From NCBI RefSeq assembly GCF_000003195.3, contig NC_012870.2, forward strand, positions 12,640,501 through 12,704,500: DNA of 64,000 nt. Reading direction: 5' to 3'. Origin of the DNA: Sorghum bicolor (taxonomy: Eukaryota > Streptophyta > Magnoliopsida > Poales > Poaceae). The notes beneath the pieces are model-generated. The model was given only the letters and a program-made list of their open reading frames with translations, did no database searches and was not told the DNA's origin. Positions 1 to 10,436 of the stretch are shown here, in pieces. Within the stretch, counting starts at the first letter, position 1. Each line of letters begins with the position of its first letter. Position numbers and translations under genes: made by a program.

Positions 1-1114
1 ACCCCACTTGGATCAGCTTCGGCTCCATTATTTTATTAGCACCAAAAAACCTCAAACTTTCGTTGGCTAAGTACAGAACAGGTGGGTTAAAAAGAAATGC
101 TCTTATCTGTTGTCTCGGCAACATCGGCAGCATCGAAAGTTTTCTTTTTTTTCTAACCACAGGAGATTAACAACCACAGTAGTACATATAAAATTTTGTT
201 CCTGCACGGCTGTACTAACGAAGCCAGCAAGAGCAATAAATGGATCATCACCATACGAATGCACAGCACAGTACATTTCCGTTGCCTCGTTGAATTCCAT
301 CGGCCTGTACGTGGTGTACACAAAAGCCGCTGCAGCCGAAGCCTCGGCAATATATACCAGCCGGCCGACCCTGCACCAAACGCTGGCCGGTCGCTAACGA
401 CCTTTTCAAGCGGTAGCGGAGCGGCCGCGGTACGCCTCGTGAAGCCGTTGCTTTGGCGACGCCGTCCCAGCTGCGTGAGGCACGTGACCAACCACAACAC
501 AAGCCCGCCAATAAGTACTGTACGTGTACGTCGTGCTCGACGACTAATACGGCCCTGCTCGACGAAGAGGACAAGCAAGGTCGTCGTGTACAAGATCGTC
601 GTCGATCCGCTGGAGAGACGACGACGACGACCTTGCTTTGCTTCCTGGCTTTCCGTTCTGGCATATGCCCACCGGGCCACCGGTAACCGGCCAACAACCA
701 GAGCCACCGCGAAAAGGACCAGCCGCCCGCCTGCTCGGTCGTCGTCGTCTCCGAATGGTCCGATCGATCAAGGGCGGTTTTGTTTGGCAGGCACGCGTTG
801 CTGAGACGAGTAGACGATCGCACAGGGATCATATATTTGTTTATATACAGTTATATATGGGACGGGACAGTGATCGGCGGCCGGCCCCGCCGTCAACGAA
901 GAAGAAGACAGCTCTCCTTCTTCATCAGCCAGCCAGGATTATATCGCCCGGAAGCGGTGGTGGTTTTAATTTCAATGCCAAACTGAACTGGGCGCCAATT
1001 ATTTGTGTGTTATTAATTGCAATTTTCCAATTCATCAGGTGGTTACGTGTACTACGACGTGGAATGAACAAGCAGCAGCAGCTAAGAGGAATAGAGCAAG
1101 GAACTTGGGAGTAC
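1..1114. other. Unresolved stretch, no supported gene
   Basis: Overlapping open frames on both strands here look like shadows caused by GC-rich composition; none has a recognisable domain. If the Ole e 1-like exon at 1115-1382 is real, this stretch would be its intron, but I could not find a matching second exon on the minus strand, so the second exon may lie to the left of the window. Confidence 0.4.
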
Positions 1115-1382
1115 CTGGCATGTCCAAGGCGAGGAGTTGGGAGCCGGGGCGGAGGCAGAGCTCGCAGGTGAGCTGCCCGGACACGGACACCGACGACACC
1201 GGCTCCTCGCCGTACCCCGCAATGCGCGCCAGCTCCGCGGGCGTGAAGTAGACCTCCATCGGCATCGGCAACGCTTCCTCCGCCGCCGCCATGGCCATCG
1301 CCGCCGCCACTGCCAGGAGCAGGATGGCAGGAAGGATCGTCAAGACGCCGGCGGCGGGGTCTCTCGCCCTCCTCGGCAGCAT
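1115..1382 (-). CDS. Possible first exon of a small secreted protein (Ole e 1-like), partial
   Basis: The exon opens at ATG 1382. It encodes a basic start (MLPRRARDP), a long hydrophobic stretch rich in L, A and V that fits a signal peptide, and then VSGQLTCELCLRPGSQLL. The C-x2-C pair after a Val/Ser-rich strand is like the N-terminus of plant Ole e 1/extensin-type secreted proteins, which work in the cell wall. A GT donor follows at 1114-1113 (CCAG|GTACTC). Reading past it gives only about 19 more residues and a stop with no family likeness, so I infer splicing. No second exon is found in the window, so this is either a partial gene at the window edge or a gene remnant. The family call rests on a short motif recalled from memory; a chance signal-peptide ORF is the alternative. 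Confidence 0.4.
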
Positions 1383-1811
1383 CTTCTTTGCCGTGGCGCG
1401 CTCTCGCTCCTTCTGTCTATCTCTCCGTTTGGCCCCGGACCAGACCATGAGTGCGTTAGTTATAGCCTCCGGGCTCCGTGTGTGTGTTTGCGAATTGGGA
1501 TGGTGCAGCTGGTCCGTCACGTTGACTCGGAGAGGAAGCGTGGCGTGGCGTGGCGTGGGTGGGCGTGCGCTCCATCTCCATGTAGAATATGATGATATCA
1601 TCATCCTGTGTGTTGTGCGTCGGGTCCATGGCAAAAATTGGCAATAGGGGCGGCCAAAAAGTCCGTCACGCGTCCGGCCGGGTGGTTCAGGTGTCGTGCG
1701 GTCGTGGTGGTTTGGGTGTAGCGACCGTGTAAGGAGCTGGCGGGCGGGCGGGCGGGCAGCACGTCCGGTGTTGGATTTGTTTTCTCTGCATATTATATAT
1801 GGGCTCCTCGA

Positions 1812-2010
1812 TCACATATGTGTCCGCACGAACCACATCATCTCCGTGGCCAAGTCCCCCGCAGTGACGGACCCGTCCCCGTAGGCCGTAGGCCACCTGG
1901 TACAGGCACGTCCCGCGCCGCTGGGCGCAGCCGCCGCCGCCCCGGTGTTGAGGCCGCGGCAGGACGGCGGAGGCGCGCCGCAGCGGACGGCGGCGTACGA
2001 CCGGGACCGC
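1812..2010 (-). pseudogene. Frameshifted fragment of a nepenthesin-type aspartic protease
   Basis: Two minus-strand frames together give a recognisable plant aspartic protease segment. One frame reads SYAAVRCGAPPPSCRGLNTG and later YGDGSVTAGDLATE; the other supplies CAQRRGTCLYQVAYG between them. In intact family members these pieces are continuous: a Cys-rich strand followed by the flap containing YGDGS. The second break is explained by a 7-bp tandem duplication (CCTACGG twice) just before YGDGS. A stop follows soon after (1812) and no catalytic DTG/DSG motifs are nearby, so this is a short dead fragment. The parent copy is not in the window. Confidence 0.55.
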
Positions 2011-2011
2011 C

Positions 2012-2087
2012 ACTGATTGGGTTTCCTTGCGAGTGATTGCAGGTGATTGGATTTTCTTCGCCGGTGATTGAGTTTCCTTGCTAGTGA
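2012..2087. repeat. Short imperfect tandem repeat
   Basis: About three degenerate copies of a 21-31 bp unit resembling GTGATTGRGTTTCCTTGC lie between the aspartic protease fragment and the next MITE. It looks like a small local minisatellite. Confidence 0.5.
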
Positions 2088-2322
2088 GGCCATGTTTAAT
2101 TCGCTTCGAAATCTAAAGAGTTTTTAAAGATTTTTCGTCACAACGAATTTTACGGCATATGTATGAAATATTAAATATAAATAAAAAATAAGTAATTACA
2201 CGTTTACTTGTAATTTGCGAGACAGAATCTTTTAAGTCTAGTTAGTCCAATTTATATAATAATTATCAAATAAAAACGAAAGTACCCAAAAAAACTTTTC
2301 ACCTCCTCAACTAAACAAGACC
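2088..2322. mobile_element. MITE, GGCCTTGTTTAGTT-end family, copy 1
   Basis: The ends are GGCCATGTTTAATT and AACTAAACAAGACC, imperfect inverted repeats of the family consensus seen about a dozen times in the window. The interior contains the family core (TTAAATATAAATAAAA, then a segment near AATCTTTTAAGTCTAGTTAG). It is non-coding and non-autonomous. Confidence 0.75.
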
Positions 2323-4737
2323 TGATTGCAGGTCCCATCGGCAGTGTACAGAGCAAGGCACGAGTACGGAATCGCAAGTTTCATCGAGAGATGACCCAAA
2401 AACAAATATTGCACCAAAAAATATCCATGTTTTGTTCTTTTTAGTTGTACAAGATATATCTTTACTATCTCTTCATGGCTTTCTTCATATGCATATTTTA
2501 TTTTAGGTTTCCCTTTTTCACGTGGTCTTATTTCTTCACTTTCTCGGCCATTTTCACTAAAATGGTACATCATTTTTCAGCAAAGGGATTTCTATTTACC
2601 AGTAGCTAGCTAAAAGTACACGTTGATACTCTCTCTCTATATTCTTCCTAATTGTTAGGAATACATATTTTGATAGAAAAAAATACTTTTCAACTTCTTT
2701 GAATGATTATCTAGATGTAGTCATCTTCTAGTCCGGATTTCTCGCTCTAAAGTGCACACAAAATATTAAAAAAACTGCCAAAAACAACATTTATGCAAAT
2801 GACTCTTCAAATAATGATTTAGAGAGTAAGATTTTTTTTAATAAAGCTCTTGCATGTTCAGATCATTTTGAATTAAGGAAGTATCTTTTACATAAAACGG
2901 TCATCATTCTAGCATTACTTACCAATAATCTCCAATTCGATCTTTATATGCAAACTTTTCTACAATATCTTTTAAGTGTCATTTGTAGCTGATGCAATGA
3001 TTTCTTTTTTGTGTATGTCAATGCACAACGCATGTATGATGTTTTTACAAATTCAATTTAAAAAATTCTCTCTTTTGACACCATAGTAATTGGATGGTCA
3101 ACAAATTTCTACTCCCTTCATCCCAAAAAGAATATGATTCTAGCTTTGAATCTAGACAAGAAAAAGAATGCAATTTTAGCTTTGATCGTTCGAGTACTTC
3201 CTAATGGTTTCATGAGAGATGAACATGTACTTAGTCGTATACTAGTGTGAGCAAAACATATAGCCACGGTGGAGAAGTGGCTTGTGTATGATGCTAGTTC
3301 TCAACTAGTGAAGGTTGAAGGAGCTCATGTTGCATATGAGACATGACATGGTGTAAAATATCTACTTGGAGAAGATCAAGAGGCATGGATTGGCTATAAA
3401 GGGTTGGGTTAGAAGTGTGAAGAGCAATGCAAATGCTTGGATGTGATGGATCCATCGAGCGGTGAAGCACGAGTAGAGAGCTTCTTGGCGCCGATGGACA
3501 AGGCATCAGTAAAAAAGCAAGCGAGCTTGCGATCAATGATAACAAAACCATAAATGGGGTAGATCATATCACTCATGAAAGTTCAAGCCATGTGAATAAT
3601 TATGTTGTCCACAAGTGGCTTGATGAAACAGTAACTGAGGAGCTTCATAGCAAATAAATCATAGAGCGGTGGAGGGGTCTGCAACAAAGGTAATTGTTCC
3701 AAAACAAATAAGTCATGCACGACTTCATATGACACAAAATAATTAAAACACTATATCAATTTCTCACAATCCATCCATTGCGGCGCTGACGCTATGTAGG
3801 CTCCCATGCAAAGTTAGAACACATCTAATACCTCTGCCTATAGGTTTCTTCTTCTTCAAAAATGTCTACCTTACAAGAATTACCACAAAAGCACATGGGT
3901 ACTAGAACACCGCTAGCGAGAGGCTTTGTGTCGAAAGCATTTCCGGTCATTCGACCATAACTACAATTGAACCAATTTCGTTCTAAGAATCAAAAAGCAA
4001 ATAACATTAAACCCTAAACCTAGGGTTCCCATTTGATGCACAACAATGAACGCATAACTTCATTTGCTAGCTTTTCCATGTCTTGGCATCCTATGGTTTG
4101 TATAATACATACATATATCAGTGCATGAAACCCTAAGTAACAATGATTGTTATGTTCAAAGATACGACTAATATATACCAAATCGATGCGAAAAAAACAA
4201 GGGGGGGGGGGGTGAGAGGATACCTTGCTCTCGACTCGAAGATCTACGGATCAAATCTAAGTTTCCACGGTCCAATATGACTATTCGTGAGGTAGGGCGA
4301 AGTGGGGAGAGAAAAAACCCGAGAATGAGGAGGAAGAAAAGGAAAAAGACTCGGGCAGGAAGAGTGGATGCTGGTTTAAAACAGGATCTTGGCGCCAAGC
4401 TTGGTGCCAATGATCTTGGCATCAATGGTAATGACGTCGAGGTCTCTGCCACGTCAACGCTATGTCTACGTCGATGCCGATGTCATGCAAGGACCTTGGC
4501 ACTAATCGGGCTGGCACCAAGACGTGTGACCTCAGGGCCAATTATAACAGTGCCGAGCAGAGGGTATAGGTTTTGAAAGCATATCTATAGGGGCATATTT
4601 GTGAAAATATTCCAAAGAAGGACCCAAAAAACAAGAATTTCTGTTTCTCATACAATAGAAACAAAGCCTTTATTTACACTTGAGAAACTATGGAATTTGT
4701 TCACAAACTAATAACCTCAATCCGAGACATGCTATTC
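2323..4737. other. Gene-free intergenic DNA with repeat debris
   Basis: No convincing ORF, only short chance frames. A Stowaway-like end (CTCCCTTCATCCCAAAAAG) is near 3111. A 12-bp G tract lies at 4201-4212. Around 4385-4530 a segment repeats GGCGCCAAGCTTGG-like and CTTGGCACTAA-like phrases, which suggests an unclassified repeat. The rest is AT-rich and shows nothing I can name. Confidence 0.5.
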
Positions 4738-4954
4738 TTAGGTTTGCTCGAATTGTTTTGGCAACCCATCCATCCGGCAAGGCGTGTACGGAAAACAGCT
4801 TCTCATATACACTGAAGGATCAAAATTATCTAACGGCAACAATTTGCCCAAGTCTTCGAGTTTAGAGCTATTCAAATGATACGCCAATACTCTTGATGAT
4901 AATCTTTTGAAGAAGACAATCTCTTTGTAAGGATGAAATGCAACGATATGAAAT
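4738..4954 (-). pseudogene. Out-of-frame C-terminal tail of the F-box gene
   Basis: In the next minus-strand frame the sequence reads AREFHIVAFHPYKEIVFF and then VLAYHLNSSKLEDLGKLLP and SCFPYTPCRMD before a stop at 4738. This is the usual C-terminus of the same F-box family (HPYKE, AYHLNSSK, FPYTPC). It directly abuts the premature stop of the gene above, so the two were one reading frame before the CGAG duplication on the plus strand at 4958-4965. Confidence 0.75.
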
Positions 4955-6202
4955 TCACGAGCGAGCTGTGTGGCACTCTTCAACAACTCTATCATCAGTG
5001 GGTAGAATAACACTATCATCATCAGAGTTCCATTCGTATTCTTCTTCCACTTGGGCTTCTTCTTCGTCTTCGCTCTCATCGTCACCTTCGCTCTCATCGT
5101 CAGAGTTCGTATATGATAAGATCCAGGGTCCACTATCACAGCTTAGATATGGAGGAAACGCAAGCCCCCGACCACTGTCGTGTCTCAATATCCAGTCAAC
5201 CTGATCATCACTCGATTCGTGAAGGATCCAGACGCGCAGGCGGTACTTAGCATCAAGTAATGCATAGTAAATCCCCTTCTTCGACCTCCCCAGAACAAAC
5301 TTTCCATCTTGGAAACCGCTTGGGTTTTTTATTACTCGGTACGAGCTATTTGACAAGGATATCCTGCAAAGTGATTGAAGAAATTAATACGTAAGAACGA
5401 AAAGGGTTTAATTGCATTATATTGGTCAGTGCTAGCTGCACATATTTTAGCGCTGGACAAGTGAAAGCAAATAAGGCAGCACATACACATCATACCTCAT
5501 GATGAAGTCAGGTTCACAGTGAACGTAGAGTGCGCCACGCCAGTATTCAGCTTTCCTTCCTCCGTCCACTTCAACTAATCGTCGATCCAGTTGCATGTCA
5601 GCGACTGTTCCTGCATCCTCACCTTGTCGAATAAACGACTTCTCCTCCCATACCCCCGTCGTGGACGAGAAGAAACTGAGGATCCACGGTGACGGTGGCC
5701 ATTCTGAAGGCAACAAGCAGGTAGCTCCGGGACTAAATACGGTCCTGGGGATCAAGAGCACCTCGAAGAAGTGCGATGAAATAGTAGGATCAAACACTAG
5801 GTACTCATATTCGGTGGCATACTGATCATGGCGTGGAGCCGGCCGGCGTTCGGGCAACATGGCATAGCGACTGGTGGCTGGATTGTGCACCCAGCCGTCT
5901 AGCAGGAGGAGGCCGTTGCAGTGGTCCTGGACGACACCGGAAGGCATGCCGTAGTCGCCCGAGTCGACGGAAGGGCGGGCGAAGAGCTCCGCGAAGTTTA
6001 GCTCGTTGTAGCTTATAATGAGGCCAGCCAGCGACTGCGGGAGGAGATCCGCGCGCAGGATGCCGCAGTCGTCGATGAGCGCGCGCCAACTAGTGCAGAC
6101 GCGGCGGCAAACGGCGAGACTTCGAGGCGGCAGGCGGCCGCGGAGGATGTCCGCGGACACGTCGTCAGGGAGAAGGCGCGCCAAGTCCATCTGCCGCTCC
6201 AT
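4955..6202 (-). CDS. F-box protein with acidic C-terminal loop, truncated by frameshift
   Basis: This is a likely SCF ubiquitin-ligase substrate adaptor. Exon 1 is 6202-5496 and exon 2 is 5363-4955, joined by GT (5495-5494) and AG (5365-5364); the join completes an Arg codon and keeps frame, giving about 371 residues. I chose the Met at 6202 (MERQMDLARLLPDD), close to the F-box; an upstream in-frame Met at 6250 is possible. The F-box is LLPDDVSADILRGRLPPRSL to VCTSWRALIDD, about residues 9-45. It is followed by an F-box-associated type region with HNPATSRYAMLP and WILSFFSSTTGVWEE. Exon 2 carries a strongly acidic loop (runs of D, E and S) seen in this grass F-box group. The frame ends at 4955-4957 just after a 4-bp tandem duplication at 4958-4965; the conserved tail continues in another frame (4738-4954). 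The product is therefore shortened or the gene is becoming a pseudogene. Confidence 0.8.
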
Positions 6203-6250
6203 CCCTCTATTTTCTGGCCCCTTCCGTGAGCAGACGCTTCTTCCTTGCAT

Positions 6251-7389
6251 TGTCTAGCTCTTCTCCTTCTCGTACGTCCTCAACCCTGATCGATACTCCT
6301 ATGCTCTTGCTTGATTAAGGTCGCGCGCGGTATAAAGATAGGGCTCCCGTCGGGGTCCGAATCGATTACCAATTACTGCGACTCGTAGTCCGAGGCAGTG
6401 TCCGTTCTCTAAATCTTGTAGATACTGCATATGGATTGAGTCCAGGTCGAATTTTTCTCAGGATGGAAAACCGAAGGGGAGCGAACAAGTGGAGCAGGGC
6501 AGCCGGCAGCGGCTTTTGCATCTTCCAGATTCTATCACATGATCAAATGGGATGTACGATCCAAAAACTTTTTGGATTTTGACACTGTAGCACTTTTGTT
6601 TTTATTTGACAAACATTGTCCAATTATAAAGTAACTAGGCTTAAAAGATTTGTATCGTGATTTACAAGTAAACTGTGCAATTAATTATCTTTTTTATCTA
6701 TATTTAATGTTTCATACAAGTACCGTAAGATTCGATGTGATGAGAAATTTTGTAAAGTTTTGAGTTTTTAGATGCATCTAAACAAGGCATCAAAAGATGC
6801 TAGAAGTATCACATAATCACCAGTTACTTCGGCTCAATTTGCTTGTTTTATAAGTCGTATTTTTTGTGTCAGCTAGCAGTGTTTTTTCTCTCATAATAAA
6901 TCAATAAACGATACTTCCAGCTATGATTTTTTAAACAGCGAACAGACTCGGTGGTTTTATGGATGTAAGAGCTATGAATATTAGTTTATTAGCCAACTTT
7001 TTTTGAAGAATTGCAGGAGTTTTGTTGAATTTAAACAAGTGAAATATTTACAAAGCGTTAGAGAGGATTCAAGAAAAAAAAAGAAACAAAAAAGTTAAGC
7101 TTAAAAAACTTAGTTACAGATTTTGTATCCATTGATCAAAGATATCGGAGAGACAGTGCCTGACCCTTAGGAAACCAGTTGAGCTTCTTTCATAAATAAA
7201 GTCCTGCACTCCTGCAAGGAGAACGGGTTGTTATTGAAATTAACTCGTTCAAATTATTGTATGTTTAAAGTGTAGGTCGCCTTTGGAATAAAACAAATTA
7301 TATATAAATCTATAAAAGGACTTCAGTGTTACATCGAAAGCAAACATTGTCCAATATTTTTCCTGAATCGTTTCTGTCAAAAATATTTA
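6251..7389. other. Intergenic DNA upstream of the F-box gene with two MITEs
   Basis: This holds the presumed promoter of the F-box gene, a degenerate GGCCTTGTTTAGTT-family MITE at about 6550-6790 (core GTAGCACTTTTGTTTTTATT, end CTAAACAAGGCAT) and a copy of a second short MITE family at about 6835-6948 (GTTTTTTCTCTCATAATAAAT core). Nothing else recognisable. Confidence 0.55.
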
Positions 7390-8353
7390 GGAAAAAGTCT
7401 ACTTTAGGTCCCTCAACTTTCGCGAAAGTCTAATTTTCATCCCTGAACTCTAAAACCGGACAAAATACATCCCTCAACTTTTAAAACCATGCACATTACA
7501 TCCTTGACCTGGTTTTGAAAGCGGTTTTACCTTTTTCTTTTTATTTATTTTGGCTGAATTTTTTGAAAAATCACAGTAAATCACATAAAAATCATAAAAT
7601 AGAAAACTCAATTTTTGTTGGACTTTAGATCAGTAGATCTACACATTGAATATATAATATAGTATGTTCTAGTACAAATTTTTTTGATGTATCTTTAGAT
7701 CTATGTTTTTCTCTAATTAATTAGATTAATTATAGCTACATTTTCTATGGTCTAATCGTGATGAAATTTATATGGTGAGCTAATTATTCTATGTTTGAGT
7801 TATAGTAAAAATTTTATACTCATTGAATCACGTATTAGTTAGTTATAGATTTATTTAGGTTTATGCTTGTTAAATTATAATAAATCTATAACTAAGTTAT
7901 ACATGATCTAATGAGTATGAAATTTTTACCATAGTTTAAATATATAATAATTAGTCTAACATAAAAAATTCACCACAATTGCACCATACAAACTATAGCT
8001 ATGCATTATTCTAATTAATTATAGAAAAACACAGATCTAAAGCTACAATAAAAAATTTGTACTAAAGCATACTATATTATATGTTCACTATGTAGATCTA
8101 CTTATCTGAAGTTCAACAAAGTTAGAATTACTATTTTATGAATTTTATGTGATTTACTATAATTTTACAAATATTTAGCCAGAATAAATAAAAATGAAAA
8201 AGACAAAACTGCCTTCAAAACCGCTCATAACCATGTCAGGGACATAATATGCATGGTTTCAAAAATTGAGGGATGTATTTTATCCGGTTTTGAAGTTCAG
8301 GGATGAAAAACAGACTTTTGCAAAAGTTGAGGGACCTGAAGTGGACTTCTTCC
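7390..8353. mobile_element. Foldback (near-palindromic) Mutator-like element A
   Basis: The left end starts GGAAAAAGTCTACTTTAGGT and the right end is its reverse complement with few changes (ending GTGGACTTCTTCC). The inverted match continues almost to the centre near 7860, for example TAGATCTACACATTGAATAT on the left against ATGTTCACTATGTAGATCTA on the right. The 9-bp flanks AAATATTTA (7381-7389) and AAATATGTA (8354-8362) match at 8 of 9 positions, which fits the 9-bp target duplication of Mutator-like elements. There is no transposase, so it is non-autonomous. A transcript would form a hairpin several hundred base pairs long. Confidence 0.8.
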
Positions 8354-8597
8354 AAATATGTATGACCAAAAAAAAAAACTTGTACCATAGGGCCTCAACT
8401 CTTTTGCTGCCATATATAGGCCATGAAAGATCAGGACCGGCCCTGCGCGCATGGGTCCACCTACGCCGTGCACCACGGGAAGCCTGCCACTACGTTCACT
8501 CCTGTTGTTGTTGCATTGGGCCCTCGGGCCTAAGCCGCCTAGGACATGGGCCCATCAAGACTGAAAACAGGGAGCACAACGATTTTAGTAACATCTA
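8354..8597. other. Spacer between two foldback elements
   Basis: Contains a short stretch of higher GC (8440-8560, with GGGCCCTCGGGCC near 8518) and no gene that I can support. Confidence 0.4.
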
Positions 8598-9352
8598 GGG
8601 GGAAAAACACATTACCTCCTTTAACTTCTGCGAAAATATGTTTTTTCACTCTGAATTTTAAAATCAGGTAAACCACCTCTCTAAACATCGTTCATTTTAC
8701 CTCCACGATTGGTTATAAGCGGTTTTCAAAGTCAGTTTTGTCCTTTTCTTTTCTATGTATTTTGGCTAAAACTTTAAAAAATCATAATAAATTATAGAAA
8801 AAATGTAAAATAAAAATATAATTTTTTAGGCTCCACATAAGTAGATTTGTGCAATGAATATATAATATGGTATACTTTAGTACAAATTATTTATTGTAGC
8901 TTTAGATTTATGATTTTCTATAATTAATTCAAGCTGCAGTTTCTTTGGTCCAATTGTGATGAAAATATTATGGTGGGCTAATTATTGTATGCTTAAAGTG
9001 TAGTAAAAATTTTATACTTATTGGATTATGCATAACTTAGTTATAGATTTTAATAATTTGTACTAAAACATACCATGTATGTTCACTGTGTAGATCTACT
9101 TGGAGTCCAACAAAATTAGATTTTCTATTTAATATTTTTTATGTTTTATTATGATTTTTAAAAAATTCAGTCAAAATAAATAAAAATAAAAATAAAAAAG
9201 ACAAAACCGTATTTAAAAACCGATTATAACGGGTCAAGGAGGTAAAATAAACGGTTTTAAAAGTTCACGAAGGTGATTTACCCGGTTTTAGAGTATAGGG
9301 AGAAAAATTAGACTTTTGCAAAAAGTTAAGAGAGATAGTGCGGACTTTTTCC
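8598..9352. mobile_element. Foldback Mutator-like element B, shorter relative of element A
   Basis: Same architecture and related sequence as 7390-8353: a GGGGAAAAACACATTACCTC left end, matching inverted right end (GTGCGGACTTTTTCC), shared motifs such as ATAAGCGGTTTTC and CTTTTGCAAAAAGTTAAG, and an AT-rich centre with the right half partly deleted. Flanks TAACATCTA (8589-8597) and TAACACATA (9353-9361) agree at 7 of 9 positions, again a 9-bp target duplication. It is non-coding. Confidence 0.75.
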
Positions 9353-9397
9353 TAACACATATGCCATTTGTTCAAATGGTTTTACTGTTCTTTTACT

Positions 9398-9632
9398 ACT
9401 CCCTCTGTCCCAAAATAATTATTATTTTGGTTTTCGTGTCACAAATTTGACTGATTTATATAAAATATATACCATATTTATATATCCAAATAAATTTATT
9501 AAAAAAATTAGATTCAAAGATCTTTCCTATGATACTAATTATATATTATAAGTATTAATACTTTTTAATATATATTTAGTCAAAGTTATTTCTTGAGAAT
9601 CAAGAACGATAGTTATTTTGGGATGTAGTGAG
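9398..9632. mobile_element. Stowaway-type MITE
   Basis: Ends CTCCCTCTGTCCCAAAATAA and TTATTTTGGGATGTAGTGAG are the imperfect terminal inverted repeats of the grass Stowaway (Tc1/mariner) group. The interior is AT-rich with TTAGTCAAAGTTATTT, a phrase common in this group. Confidence 0.75.
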
Positions 9633-9903
9633 TATGCGAAGTTCAAGGTTGGCCCTTGAAGCTAAGGTTCGATTCTAGTAACGGTAAGTCCTCCATTCAA
9701 TCAAATTTAGCTGTGTTAAAATTTAGTTGATACTGATATTGATTTATTGTGAGGAAAAATAATGTTTTTTTTCTGAAAAAGTACAACCGAAGTTTAAGTG
9801 AATTCACTCGTAAATCGCAATCCATCAAAAGTTACGTTACTTTCACTTTCATTTGTCACCCGCGTCACGGCACGAGCCAACCAGACCGACCGGTAGTGCA
9901 GCA

Positions 9904-10436
9904 GCGAGAGATTTATCTAAAAAACTGTCTTTTTTTTTATGGTTTCTTTTTTTTTTGAACTTTCTTCTATGATCCTCAAACGAATTTTTATTACTTCTAT
10001 AGTCTTCTGTCAGTTTTCAGTACTTAATAGTGTTAAGTGGAGAATAAAAAGACCATAATACCCCTGGCATGAAATTTTTTTTCACAAAGTTTAGTTTATT
10101 TCTTGTATAAATGAAATTTTTGAGCACATACTATTGTACTGTGATGTTGTCCAAATATTTATTGTGATCCAAATATGTATTGTTATAATGTCTAAATTGT
10201 CAATTTATTTGTTTATTATTACTCAAAATATACAAGAAACAAACCAAAATTTGTGAATTTTTTTATGCCAGGGGCATTATGGTCTTTTTATCCTCCACTT
10301 AACATCGTTAAGTGCTAAAAACGGACGGAACGTCATAGAAGGAATGAAAGTTCGTTTGAGGGCCATAGAAGAAAGTTCAAAAAAAAAAGATCATACAAGG
10401 AAGAGATATTTTTTAGGGCCATATAAGTAAATCTCC
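9904..10436. mobile_element. Foldback element C
   Basis: Left arm: GAGAGATTTATCTAAAAAAC, TTGAACTTTCTTCTATGATC, TTAAGTGGAGAATAAAAAGA, CCCCTGGCATGAAATT. The right arm carries the reverse complements in mirrored order (TGCCAGGGGCATTATGG, TATCCTCCACTTAAC, CATAGAAGAAAGTTCAA, ending TAAATCTCCC). The arms are about 200 bp and the loop is AT-rich. I could not identify a clear target duplication. It is not coding and resembles the long-TIR elements at 7.4-9.4 kb in organisation but not in sequence. Confidence 0.7.

Noticed and set aside
9655..9690. GGTTCGATTCTAG, like a tRNA B box
   Set aside because: No A box or cloverleaf can be formed around it.
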